DNA of 12,041 bases from an uncultured Bacteroidales bacterium (GTDB lineage: Bacteria; Bacteroidota; Bacteroidia; Bacteroidales; WCHB1-69). The notes under the pieces were generated by a model that had not been told where the DNA came from, did no database searches, and was given only the letters and a program-made list of their open reading frames with translations. Shown here piece after piece: positions 1 through 7,072 of this stretch. The stretch's first letter is position 1. Each line of letters starts with the position of its first letter. The stretch is from assembly GCA_946407715.1 (NCBI GenBank), contig CAMJPH010000076.1, forward strand, positions 1 through 12,041. Direction: 5' to 3'. A program made the translations under genes and the position numbers.

Positions 1-325
1 CGCCTTCGCGCAGCACCTTGATGACGCCGAAGGTCTCGATGTCCTTCGAGATGCGTTTGGGCAGTTCGCTTTTCAGGTCCTTGCCTTTGTATTCTTTCAG
101 CACATCGTTTTGTGTGCTCTCAAGGAAAGCCCACAATCGGCGCAGGTCGATGGCTAATTTCTTGTCCATGTCCTTGGGCAGGCCCCAATAGTATAGTTGC
201 GCATCGGGCGACTGGGCTTCCACGTCGTTCTGCCCATTGGCCGTACGTTCCTCGTGGGTGCTGCCCACCAAGGCTTTCTCTATGAGTGCCTCAAAGGCTT
301 GCTCGTTGGTTTTGCTTGTATTCAT
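1..325 (-). CDS. hsdR: Type I restriction endonuclease subunit R, N-terminal fragment (cut by window edge)
   Basis: The frame opens with ATG at 325-323 and stays open to the window edge, giving 108 residues starting MNTSKTNEQAFEALIEKAL. HsdR is the motor and nuclease subunit: with HsdM and HsdS it translocates unmethylated DNA and cuts it far from the recognition site. The visible part matches the start of Bacteroidetes HsdR proteins: an FEALIEKAL-type opening helix, a YYWGLPKDMD stretch, then a charged helical segment ending near VIKVLREG. The PDDEXK nuclease core and the DEAD-box helicase motifs would lie beyond the edge and cannot be checked. The start codon overlaps the stop of the upstream AlbA_2 gene as ATGA, so translation is probably coupled. 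Membership of the R-M operon supports the call as much as the short sequence does. Confidence 0.85.
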   Translation of the reverse strand, partial: MNTSKTNEQAFEALIEKALVGSTHEERTANGQNDVEAQSPDAQLYYWGLPKDMDKKLAIDLRRLWAFLESTQNDVLKEYKGKDLKSELPKRISKDIETFGVIKVLREG

Positions 326-1752
326 TTTGTTGGTTTTTCTTGTATTAACACAATCCAGCGGCCGCCCTTGTCAGGGCCATCGTGTCTGATGAAACCCAAC
401 TCCTGAAGTGCAGCTAAGTCACGTTGAACGGTCCTTGGAGATACTCCTAATACCCGCGCTAATGTATCGGAGTTTTCTACGACATTTTCTACGACATTTT
501 CTACGACATTTTCTACGACATCCTCACCATTTTCTAGGACATGCTTTTGTCCTGTTTCCATCAATCTTTTCAGCACATTTCTCTGTCTTTCATTTAGTTT
601 TGAATAATTATCTAGGACATTTCCTGTGACATTTTCTACGACATTCCCATCATCCGCCTCACCCTCTTCAGGAATCCAATTATAAGGCACAATCATGCGA
701 ATATAGTTGCCGCCGAACTCAAAATTCTCACGCCCGTATGTGCGCATGATGCGGTTCATGCCCGAGCCAAGCGACTCCACCATCTCCACATCGCGGAAAA
801 CGCGCATCAACTCCCTGTTGCGAGGCAGACTCACCCCATTGAAAAAGTCCTCTTTGGTCAGACCCAACGGAATTCGCCCTATGGAGGTGATTTCCAAACG
901 GTCGGAAAAGAGTTCGATTTTTGAAGGTGCTCCGTAAATATAGTCGTTATGGACAACTGCGTTGATAACCGCCTCGCGCACTGCGATTTTATCCCATTGC
1001 GGGGTGTCGATTCGCCTTGTCGAGGTAATCACCGACGACACCTTGTTTTCCACGTCCAGCTTGTCAAGTACTTTCATTGTGGCGGTAATCAGGCAGCAAT
1101 AACCGTACTCGTTGTTAGAGATAAGGTCGCAACGGTCTTTGCCCGCGTATTTTGCCAACTTCATCGAATTGCCGTTCTCATCGGCGAGCAGGTATGCCAC
1201 ATAATTGTATTTCCCGTCGTCGGTCATCAAATCGAGCGACCGGATAAAATTGTCGTTGAGTTGGAAACCTTTTTCGGTGTAGTAGATTTTGAGTTGGGCG
1301 AAAGTCAAGTCTTGGCGCGGAGAAACCACATTCTTGAGCGAGTTGTGTACCCTTCGGGCAAAAAGGTCTTCGATTTGTTCATTCGTCATTGGTTCGGCTG
1401 CCGTACCCACACGGATAAAACAGCCCTTTTCCGAAAGGCCGTAACGTGTTTTGTAATAAGGTTTTTCGCTTCCACTGGCGATAAAAATCTTGATAACGGG
1501 GATATTGTCGATTTCCTCAACCTTGACATCGAACAATCCCATCGGCGAAGGTGAAATCCCCGTGCGGATGTGATCCTTGATTTTCAGCATATCGCCGTCA
1601 ATGTCTTTCACCCCGACAGCCTTCCCGTCATCATCCACACCGATGTAAATGATTCCGCCTTCCCGGTAGTTAAGAAACGCCACCACCTCACGCTCCAAAT
1701 CAAGCTCGCGCGTCAGTTCCCTCTTAAATTCTATGCGGTTTGTCTCCGTCAT
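322..1752 (-). CDS. AlbA_2 / GHKL-ATPase / winged-helix protein inside the R-M operon
   Basis: A 476-residue protein with three parts. Residues 6-125 look like the AlbA_2 (Schlafen-type AAA_4) putative nucleic-acid-binding domain: IEFKREL, then FLNYREGGIIYIGVDDDGKAVGV. Residues 255-345 look like HATPase_c_4, with an N-box-like REAVINAVVHNDY (E260, N264) and a later SLGSGMNRI glycine motif. Residues 429-470 form a winged helix (LARVLGVSPRTVQRDLAALQ). Such proteins are often labelled ATP-binding proteins or putative transcriptional regulators; the biochemical role is not established. A linker at 370-427 is made of repeated VVEN/VLEN/VTGN words. The ATG at 1752 is preferred over the in-frame TTG at 1776, because a candidate -7 element overlaps that TTG. 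The gene lies 44 bp after hsdS and overlaps hsdR by 4 bp. It may regulate the operon or act as a defence component; this is inference. Confidence 0.85.
   Translation of the reverse strand: MTETNRIEFKRELTRELDLEREVVAFLNYREGGIIYIGVDDDGKAVGVKDIDGDMLKIKDHIRTGISPSPMGLFDVKVEEIDNIPVIKIFIASGSEKPYYKTRYGLSEKGCFIRVGTAAEPMTNEQIEDLFARRVHNSLKNVVSPRQDLTFAQLKIYYTEKGFQLNDNFIRSLDLMTDDGKYNYVAYLLADENGNSMKLAKYAGKDRCDLISNNEYGYCCLITATMKVLDKLDVENKVSSVITSTRRIDTPQWDKIAVREAVINAVVHNDYIYGAPSKIELFSDRLEITSIGRIPLGLTKEDFFNGVSLPRNRELMRVFRDVEMVESLGSGMNRIMRTYGRENFEFGGNYIRMIVPYNWIPEEGEADDGNVVENVTGNVLDNYSKLNERQRNVLKRLMETGQKHVLENGEDVVENVVENVVENVVENSDTLARVLGVSPRTVQRDLAALQELGFIRHDGPDKGGRWIVLIQEKPTK
473..520 (-). repeat. 12-bp tandem repeat, four perfect copies, encoding VVEN linker repeats
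   Basis: TTTTCTACGACA (plus strand) occurs four times in a row without a mismatch. Looser copies lie nearby, for example at 530-541 with one change and around 632-646. Read on the minus strand each unit encodes four residues of the Val-Val-Glu-Asn type, just before the winged helix of the AlbA_2 protein. The unit is a multiple of three, so copy-number changes would alter linker length without a frameshift. Confidence 0.9.
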
Positions 1753-1773
1753 TTTACATAATTCTTTGTTTGG

Positions 1774-1781
1774 CAAAACTA
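1774..1781 (-). promoter_or_regulatory. Candidate internal -7 element (TAGTTTTG) before the AlbA_2 gene
   Basis: On the minus strand the 44-bp gap between hsdS and the AlbA_2 gene contains TAGTTTTG, an exact match to the Bacteroidetes -7 consensus TAnnTTTG. Transcription would begin about 15 bases before the ATG at 1752. No TTTG-like -33 element is visible at the usual 19-20 base spacing, so this is weak support for a secondary promoter that would let the AlbA_2 and hsdR genes be expressed apart from the methylase genes. Confidence 0.3.
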
Positions 1782-1796
1782 CAACATTTTATGCTT

Positions 1797-3038
1797 TCAT
1801 CCCACTTTCACCTTTCCAGTCACCACTTCATTGATGATGATCTGCTTCCGCTCCTGAAGGAGAGAAATCATTTTGTTAGATTCACTTATTGCCTCATCTA
1901 TTTTTCTTGTGCGTTTGCTTAAATAGTCCACTATTTGCTTTTGCTCTGTAATTGGTGGAATAGGTAACTTGACACAATTCAAATTTGATTGGCTAAGTTT
2001 GGGCTGGGCAGAACCTGTAATAAACAATGTATAGTCAGCCGCTTCCATCACATAAGCCAAATAGTCATAATCATCCCTAATGGGTTTGAGAATATGGGCA
2101 TGATTATTTACCCAAAACTTACCCTCTGCTTTATAAATTAGTGGCAAGTTCCTCATAAGCAAATTTGCTCCATCTTCGCCAATCAGCAAAACCTTATCAT
2201 CAACATTATAATAGTCGATTTTATCAATAACTCCAGATGCTCCGTAATAATCGTATTGTGGATTATTCCGAGAGCGTTGGTCTGCCGTTATTGGCATTCT
2301 CAATTTATCCAAGTTGTAAAACAAATACCTATATGGCAATAATTGCCAATGTTCCGGCACCTCTCCAATCCATTCCACGCCGCTGTCCTTCATTTTCGCA
2401 TTGGGGTTGAGGCCTTTGGTTACGGCGCGGTTGATGATGATTTGCTTGCGCTCGTTCAAGAGGTCAATCATTTTCTGCTGCTGCGTTATGGCGGCGTCTA
2501 TCTTCGCGGTTGCGGTGTCGAGGTAGTTGGCTATGGCGGTTTGCTCTTCAGGCGAAGGACAAGGAATAAACTGGTTTTTCAATTCATTATACGACAAAGT
2601 CAATCGTATTCCCGTTCCCATACCATGAAACATCTTTTTGGCATCCATGGATTTCAAGAAGTATGTGAAATACCTTGAATTTGCAATCTCCGTAGGGCGT
2701 AAACTAATATATGCAGAAGTAATCACACCACGCTCTTGAACCTGTGCAACTCTTTGGGAAATAAAGTCATAATTCAGATTCAATCCATTTATCATAATGT
2801 CATAAGGCTCAACAATCGTGTATTTGCTGATTGTGTCAAGCACATCAGACTCTTCACTTTGGTTTACCTTTCTAACTATATCTCCATAACGGAATTGAAG
2901 TTGCAGCCTTTCTTTACAATTAGTATTCTTCGTCGTGTTCTCCGACATAAGAAAACGCCATCGTTTCATTTCCCAATGCCCCGGAATCTCCCCGAGCCAT
3001 TTCACGCCGCTGTCCTTGTATGTATCGTATCGTTGCAT
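1797..3038 (-). CDS. hsdS: Type I restriction-modification specificity subunit S
   Basis: A 413-residue protein with the two-fold layout of HsdS. TRD1 covers about 1-160 and opens with YKDSGVKWLGEIPGHW. The first central conserved region is at 163-215 (PEEQTAIANYLD, ERKQIIINRAVTKGL). TRD2 covers 217-360 and opens with MKDSGVEWIGEVPEHW. The second conserved region is at 363-410 (TEQKQIVDYLSKRT, ERKQIIINEVVTGK). HsdS reads a bipartite DNA target, one half per TRD, and holds two HsdM subunits. The ATG at 3038 is chosen because it lies 4 bp after the DUF1016 stop and starts at the conserved MxRYxxYKDSG; the longer frame to TTG at 3077 would overlap that gene by 35 bp. The TRD-coding DNA looks AT-richer than the conserved blocks, consistent with TRD exchange. 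The target sequence cannot be predicted here. Confidence 0.95.
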   Translation of the reverse strand: MQRYDTYKDSGVKWLGEIPGHWEMKRWRFLMSENTTKNTNCKERLQLQFRYGDIVRKVNQSEESDVLDTISKYTIVEPYDIMINGLNLNYDFISQRVAQVQERGVITSAYISLRPTEIANSRYFTYFLKSMDAKKMFHGMGTGIRLTLSYNELKNQFIPCPSPEEQTAIANYLDTATAKIDAAITQQQKMIDLLNERKQIIINRAVTKGLNPNAKMKDSGVEWIGEVPEHWQLLPYRYLFYNLDKLRMPITADQRSRNNPQYDYYGASGVIDKIDYYNVDDKVLLIGEDGANLLMRNLPLIYKAEGKFWVNNHAHILKPIRDDYDYLAYVMEAADYTLFITGSAQPKLSQSNLNCVKLPIPPITEQKQIVDYLSKRTRKIDEAISESNKMISLLQERKQIIINEVVTGKVKVG

Positions 3039-3042
3039 AAGG

Positions 3043-4164
3043 TCAATTTTCGGGGTTATTCTCGTTGAATTCGTCAATCCATTCCTTCAGTTTTGCCTGC
3101 AACAACGTCTTGTCGGGCAGATACAACGAATATTGCGCCGCGTAAACGTTGGCATCTTTGGGCAACGTCAGTTCCACCAAGGCGTCGTTCTTCTCCTCGC
3201 AAAGGAGAATCCCAATGGTCGGTTTTTCAAACTCCTGCATCACATAGCGGTCGTAATAGTTGACATACATTTGCATCTGCCCCAAATCCTGATGGGTGAG
3301 TTTCCCCGTCTTCAAATCAATAAGGACATAACATTGGAGCAAACGGTTGTAAAACACCAAATCAACATAAAAATTCTGCTCGTCAAAAGTGAAACGTTTC
3401 TGTCTCGCCTCAAAAAGGAATCCCTTGCCCATCTCCAACAGGAATTTCTGCATCTTTTCAATTATGGCATTTTCCAACTTGGTTTCTGTATAGGCGGCAT
3501 CGGGCTTGAGTCCCAAAAATTCCAATGTGACAGGGTTCTTGATGATGTCGTCAGGTTTTTCCATCGTTTGCCCCTCACAAGCCAAACGCATCACCTCATC
3601 CTTGTTGCGACTTAGTGCTAAACGCTCGTACAGGCTACTGCCGACCTGGCGACTAAGTTGTCTAACACTCCACTGCTGCTGGGCACATTCAATTTCATAG
3701 AAACTACGGGCGTCAAGATTGTCAACCCGCATTAGAACGAGATAATGGCTCCACGAGAGAGTAAAACGTGGTTGCCGGATTTGCGCAACACTGTTGCCTG
3801 AATCGTCAACTTTTTGTTTTTCAGTATTTTGAAATTTGCGCAACACTGTTGCCTCAATTTGCGGATGTGCGTATGATTGATAAAAAAGCCTACATCTTCT
3901 TAATGTGTCATAAGTCCAGTCATCACCAAACTTTTCCATTAGTTTTTTGGATAATTGGCGAAGCAAATCTTTGCCATAGGCCGCCCTCTCCCCTTGCTGC
4001 TCATCTTCAAAAATATACCGGCCCACTTCATAGCGGGCTTTCACCTCTGCAACATTGGCCGTGACATAGACAAGATTTCGCGACTGTTCAATGATGGCCG
4101 ACACCTTATCAAACAAAGCAGTCAACCTTCCATCCTGCGTATTGCTCAATTCATTTTTTTTCAT
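3043..4164 (-). CDS. DUF1016 (YhcG-type) PDDEXK nuclease family protein
   Basis: A 373-residue protein with the DUF1016 layout. The helical N-terminal part is about 15-175, with RYEVGRYIFEDEQQG, YGKDLLRQLSKKL and RQPRFTLSWSHYLVLMRV. The C-terminal PDDEXK nuclease-like domain is about 215-350. The catalytic signature is visible: FYVDLVFYNRLL (D268), then YVLIDLKTGKL (D283, K285), then DLGQMQMYVNYYD. Members are predicted nucleases and often sit in defence loci or type I R-M operons; the function is not firmly known. The gene starts 10 bp after the hsdM stop and ends 4 bp before hsdS, so it is part of the transcript. ATG at 4164 is used instead of the in-frame TTG at 4170. The region around residues 102-131 carries a duplicated 21-bp DNA repeat read in two frames. 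Confidence 0.9.
   Translation of the reverse strand: MKKNELSNTQDGRLTALFDKVSAIIEQSRNLVYVTANVAEVKARYEVGRYIFEDEQQGERAAYGKDLLRQLSKKLMEKFGDDWTYDTLRRCRLFYQSYAHPQIEATVLRKFQNTEKQKVDDSGNSVAQIRQPRFTLSWSHYLVLMRVDNLDARSFYEIECAQQQWSVRQLSRQVGSSLYERLALSRNKDEVMRLACEGQTMEKPDDIIKNPVTLEFLGLKPDAAYTETKLENAIIEKMQKFLLEMGKGFLFEARQKRFTFDEQNFYVDLVFYNRLLQCYVLIDLKTGKLTHQDLGQMQMYVNYYDRYVMQEFEKPTIGILLCEEKNDALVELTLPKDANVYAAQYSLYLPDKTLLQAKLKEWIDEFNENNPEN
3779..3854. repeat. Two identical 21-bp direct repeats with a palindromic core, inside the DUF1016 gene
   Basis: The same 21 bases occur at 3779-3799 and 3834-3854, 55 bp apart. Each contains GCAACACTGTTGC (3785-3797 and 3840-3852), a 13-base inverted repeat with an unpaired centre. 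Because 55 is not a multiple of three, the copies are translated in different frames: EATVLRKF in one, SGNSVAQIR in the other. They lie in the stretch between two conserved DUF1016 blocks. Confidence 0.9.
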
Positions 4165-4174
4165 TTCCAAAACT

Positions 4175-6505
4175 CTACATCAAATTAAACAGTGACTGAA
4201 TAAACCCTTGGCTCTGTCGGTCGAGTTCGAAGATGTCGCGCTCGTTTTCTTCGAGGGTACGCAACGGTACAGGCTTGTAGAAATACTTGTTGAACGAGAT
4301 TTCGCAGCCTATCTTGGTCGGCGGCAGATTGATCCACGCATCCGCCACATACGGTCGCACCTCGCGCTGGAAATACTCGTAGATGTCTTCCTTCACGGGA
4401 ATCTTTTCTGTGTCGCGCAAGTCGCTGTCGGTCTCGTATTCCACATATTGGGCGACATAGCTGCCTTTTTCGCCCGGGAAGAAGCCGTAGTCCGCAAGGC
4501 GTTTCTCGTCAATGCCATACACATCCACGAGTCTCTCCACTTCCTTGCTGCCTGTCTTATGCTGTTTCTTCACCACGGGCTTGGCTTCTGGATCGGTCAC
4601 CGACATGGCACGGGCGATGGCATTCAATTTGTTGCCTTTCACGTCCAACTTCAATGCCTTGGCCGCAGCCTCAATCTGCGCGACAAACTGGTTGTAGTCC
4701 ATGAAGACCTCCGTGCCGATGGCATGCATCAGTTGCTTGGCCGCATCCATCAACTCGCGGCGGCTCTGCCATTCCTTGATGCTGATGAGTTTCGCTAACT
4801 TCTTGTCGGTCAACTTTATCTCGTTGCCGTTCAAATACTCCTTGATGTCCGGGATCTCAGCGTCCAAACCTTCAAACACTTGGTTGCCGTAGGTCTGGTA
4901 CAGCCATTTCGAGAGCTCGAGTTCGCCATTGTCATAGAGCATCTCATCAATTTTCAGGGCGTTGAACTGGCTTTTCAAGCGCAACGGCCGCTCGATGGTG
5001 ACGTTGTAGAAGCGGAAGTCGTCGCCGTCGAAAATTTTGGAGGCCACCTTGTCGCCATCGGCTTCCTTTTCCACGAAGTCCATGTAGGTCTTCAGGATGG
5101 TAGAACGATGCTCAGGCGTGATGGTGCAGTTGCGCGAGCCTTGGTTTTTCCTCAATTTTTCAAAGGCCTGCGAAGCGTCGATCAGTTGCACCTTGCCTTT
5201 GCGGCTTTCGGCCTTCTTGTTGGTCAAAAGCCACACGTAGGTGGTGATACCCGTGTTGTAGAAGATGTTGTTCGGCAGTTGGATGATGGCATCCACCAAG
5301 TCATTCTCAATCAGATAGCGACGGATGTTGCTCTCGCCGCTGCCTGCGTCGCCCGTAAACAGCGACGACCCGTTGTGGATGGAAGCCACGCGGCTGCCCT
5401 GTGGCTGGAATTCGAGCGGTTTCATCTTATCAACCTCCTCCAACACAAACAGCAATTGTCCGTCGGACGTGCGCGGGGTACAATCCACCACCTCCTCTTC
5501 GCCGGCGAAATTGGTCAACGGCAGTTCAAAACGGTGATCGAGCAGCGTCTTCTCGTGGTAAATCTTCTCCTTGTCGGTCTTCCACGATTTGCCGTAGGGC
5601 GGATTGGTGATCATATAGCCAAACGACTTGTCGGAAAAGGCGTTATCGGTGATGGTGTTGCCCAAGTGCATCCCACCTGGGTCAACACCTTTGATAATCA
5701 AGTCGGACTTGCAAATGGCGTAGGTCTCCGGGTTGATTTCCGTACCCGAAAGCTGGATGGCCGCGCTTCTGACCCCAATATCCATAAGGTATTCGCGGCT
5801 TTCCGTCAACATTCCACCAGAACCACAAGCCGGGTCGTACAAGGAGATGATCTTGGGGAGGTTGTCCTTCACGGGTTCAAAAACGAGATGCGCCAAAAGC
5901 GAAATGGCATCGCGGGGCGTAAAGTGTTCGCCTGCTTCCTCATTGTTCTCCTCGTTGAAGCGACGCAGCAACTCCTCAAACACAGTGCCCATGCCGATGT
6001 TGGTCATGGCGGGCAGCATGATGCCATCGGGGGCTTTCACCTCCTTGTCGGTGAGGTTGATGCGCGGGTCGGTGATTTTCTCTATAATCGCCAGCAAGCG
6101 GTCATTGTCGGCTAATTTACGCGCTTTGCTGTAGTATTCGAAGTTCTTCAGCACATCGCGAACGTTCTCGCTATAGCCGTTGAGGTATTCGATGAAATTG
6201 TCGTAAAGGATGTCGTTGTTGTCCGAAGCTTGCGATTTCAAACGATTCAATGTCCATTTGCTGGTATTGAAGTAGCTGAGGCCAGTGATGTCCTTCAGCA
6301 CGCCCTCGTCAAGGTTGTCTATCCCGTTCTCTTTGATTTCCTCCTCAACCACTAATTTGGTGGGCTCGAGCAATGCATCGAGGCGGCGAAGCACGACCAT
6401 CGGGAGGATAACATCACGATACTGTCCGCGCAAGAACACATCGCGCAAAACATCATCGGCGATGGACCAAATAAACGATACTATTTGATTGTGGGATGAC
6501 TCCAT
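4175..6505 (-). CDS. hsdM: Type I restriction-modification N6-adenine methyltransferase subunit M
   Basis: A 776-residue methyltransferase subunit. The HsdM N-terminal helical domain is about 5-150 (FIWSIADDVLRDVFLRGQYRDVILPM). The N6-adenine methylase core follows: GEHFTPRDA (193-201), motif I DPACGSGG (224-231, S-adenosylmethionine binding), SGTEINPE (253-260) and motif IV NPPYG (301-305, catalytic). After the core comes an extended C-terminal part (about 500-776) with a basic segment PVVKKQHKTGSKEVERL and a C-terminal VADAWINLPPTKIGCEISFNKYFYKP. This matches the larger HsdM class rather than the roughly 500-residue class. It is the first gene of the operon. ATG at 6505 gives the family-typical MESSHNQIVSFIWS; an in-frame TTG at 6526 would lie almost at the predicted transcription start. 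Confidence 0.95.
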   Translation of the reverse strand: MESSHNQIVSFIWSIADDVLRDVFLRGQYRDVILPMVVLRRLDALLEPTKLVVEEEIKENGIDNLDEGVLKDITGLSYFNTSKWTLNRLKSQASDNNDILYDNFIEYLNGYSENVRDVLKNFEYYSKARKLADNDRLLAIIEKITDPRINLTDKEVKAPDGIMLPAMTNIGMGTVFEELLRRFNEENNEEAGEHFTPRDAISLLAHLVFEPVKDNLPKIISLYDPACGSGGMLTESREYLMDIGVRSAAIQLSGTEINPETYAICKSDLIIKGVDPGGMHLGNTITDNAFSDKSFGYMITNPPYGKSWKTDKEKIYHEKTLLDHRFELPLTNFAGEEEVVDCTPRTSDGQLLFVLEEVDKMKPLEFQPQGSRVASIHNGSSLFTGDAGSGESNIRRYLIENDLVDAIIQLPNNIFYNTGITTYVWLLTNKKAESRKGKVQLIDASQAFEKLRKNQGSRNCTITPEHRSTILKTYMDFVEKEADGDKVASKIFDGDDFRFYNVTIERPLRLKSQFNALKIDEMLYDNGELELSKWLYQTYGNQVFEGLDAEIPDIKEYLNGNEIKLTDKKLAKLISIKEWQSRRELMDAAKQLMHAIGTEVFMDYNQFVAQIEAAAKALKLDVKGNKLNAIARAMSVTDPEAKPVVKKQHKTGSKEVERLVDVYGIDEKRLADYGFFPGEKGSYVAQYVEYETDSDLRDTEKIPVKEDIYEYFQREVRPYVADAWINLPPTKIGCEISFNKYFYKPVPLRTLEENERDIFELDRQSQGFIQSLFNLM

Positions 6506-6538
6506 ATTTGTGACGAATTTTTTCAAAAATTAAATCTG

Positions 6539-6546
6539 CAAAAGTA
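6539..6546 (-). promoter_or_regulatory. Candidate -7 element (TACTTTTG) of the hsdM operon
   Basis: TACTTTTG on the minus strand matches TAnnTTTG exactly and would give a leader of roughly 25 bases before ATG 6505. The position of the -33 element is occupied by a T-rich run without a clear TTTG, so the call rests on the -7 match and its placement ahead of the first gene of the operon. Confidence 0.5.
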
Positions 6547-6641
6547 ACAAATAATCCCATAAAAAAAGGGAACAATCGGAAAAAAACACAGGTCTTGTGC
6601 AGCTTTTTTTTTAATTTGGGCGAGCCGGCGCGGCTTAGGGG

Positions 6642-6661
6642 GCGACGCTTCCAAGCGTCGC
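6642..6661. repeat. Strong hairpin, 8-9 bp stem
   Basis: GCGACGCTT and AAGCGTCGC form a perfect inverted repeat separated by CC. In a transcript this would fold as an 8-bp stem with a four-base loop. It is about 95 bp upstream of the hsdM promoter and is not followed by a T run on either strand close enough to look like a terminator. Confidence 0.85.
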
Positions 6662-6675
6662 AAAATCGCATCAAT

Positions 6676-6722
6676 GGACCAATGTTGGAAGACGTTGGCT
6701 CCTCCCGCCGCGCCGTCGGGCT
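6676..6722. repeat. Dispersed repeat, copy A
   Basis: Positions 6692-6722 match 8104-8134 at 29 of 31 bases, in the same orientation. Weaker similarity extends left to 6676 against 8089. The shared core includes GTTGGCTCCTCC and, three to four bases on, GCCGCGC and GTCGGGCT. Copy A lies upstream of hsdM; copy B lies just after the stop of the TonB-like gene. Both are outside genes, which fits a dispersed non-coding repeat family. Confidence 0.8.
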
Positions 6723-6732
6723 TTCCGTTCCA

Positions 6733-6827
6733 ATGTTTTTGGCTTAACACGCACCACCATTCCGCGAGACGCGAAGCGTCAAGCGGAACCTCCGTCTCGC
6801 CAGGGAACATATTTCCGCCAAAAACAT
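6733..6827. repeat. Nested inverted repeat centred near 6774
   Basis: The outer arms ATGTTTTTGGC (6733-6743) and GCCAAAAACAT (6817-6827) are perfect 11-bp inverted repeats. Inside them TTCCGC (6760-6765) pairs with GCGGAA (6783-6788), and GACGC (6768-6772) pairs with GCGTC (6776-6780) around a GAA loop. The inner part is a compact hairpin with one two-base internal loop. No transposase gene is present. Confidence 0.8.
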
Positions 6828-7023
6828 TTCCACTGCAATCCCTCTCGCACGCCCGTCCGGACCCACTCCCCGTTTCGCGGCGAACCATCCAATCCCTTCG
6901 CCCGCATCTTATTCCCGCGCCGCGAACCCTGCGGTCCGGCATATCCATGGTGGTCCGCAATCGCCTCACCACCGGCTACAGATATGCAACCGCTAACGCG
7001 GTAATGTCTGACTTTCTTGCATG

Positions 7024-7046
7024 AAAAAACTTGACGCTCTGAAGCG
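7024..7046 (-). terminator. Possible weak terminator after the SGNH hydrolase
   Basis: On the minus strand, about 27 bases after the hydrolase stop, CGCT-TCAG-AGCG forms a 4-bp stem followed by TCAAG and six T residues. The position is right for an intrinsic terminator, but the stem is short. Confidence 0.3.
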
Positions 7047-7072
7047 AGAGGGGAAAGATGGTTGTAAGAATG

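Larger units (their letters stand above)
6506..7072. other. 567-bp gene-poor region between hsdM and the SGNH hydrolase, rich in hairpins
   Basis: This stretch holds the hsdM promoter at its left end and a possible terminator for the hydrolase at its right end. Between them lies GC-rich sequence with several palindromes: AGCCG/CGGCT at 6623-6635, a strong hairpin at 6642-6661, nested inverted repeats at 6733-6827, and ACCGC/GCGGT at 6989-7002. At 6587-6612 there is CACA-5-TGTG followed nearby by nine T residues, a terminator-like shape on the plus strand with no gene to serve. Open frames of 149 codons (minus) and 116 codons (plus) cross the region, but neither resembles a known family and both run through the palindromes. 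I read it as accumulated repeat DNA. Confidence 0.6.

Noticed and set aside
473..520. The four 12-bp repeats as a CRISPR array.
   Set aside because: There are no spacers, the unit is too short, and the repeats are in frame within a coding sequence.
949..1554. 201-codon plus-strand frame opposite the AlbA_2 gene.
   Set aside because: It is a shadow of a gene with three recognisable domains and has no family features of its own.
4208..6115. Long plus-strand frames opposite hsdM (196 and 411 codons).
   Set aside because: hsdM has intact methylase motifs throughout; the opposite frames have biased composition and no recognisable domain.
6587..6612. Terminator-like CACA/TGTG stem followed nearby by nine T residues on the plus strand.
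   Set aside because: The stem is only 4 bp and no plus-strand gene lies to the left, so it is noted in the intergenic entry but not called as a terminator.
6523..6972. 149-codon minus-strand frame and the opposing 116-codon plus-strand frame (6674-7024).
   Set aside because: Both cross the palindromes and the dispersed repeat, match no family I know, and the minus frame runs over the hsdM promoter. They look like chance translation of GC-rich repeat DNA.
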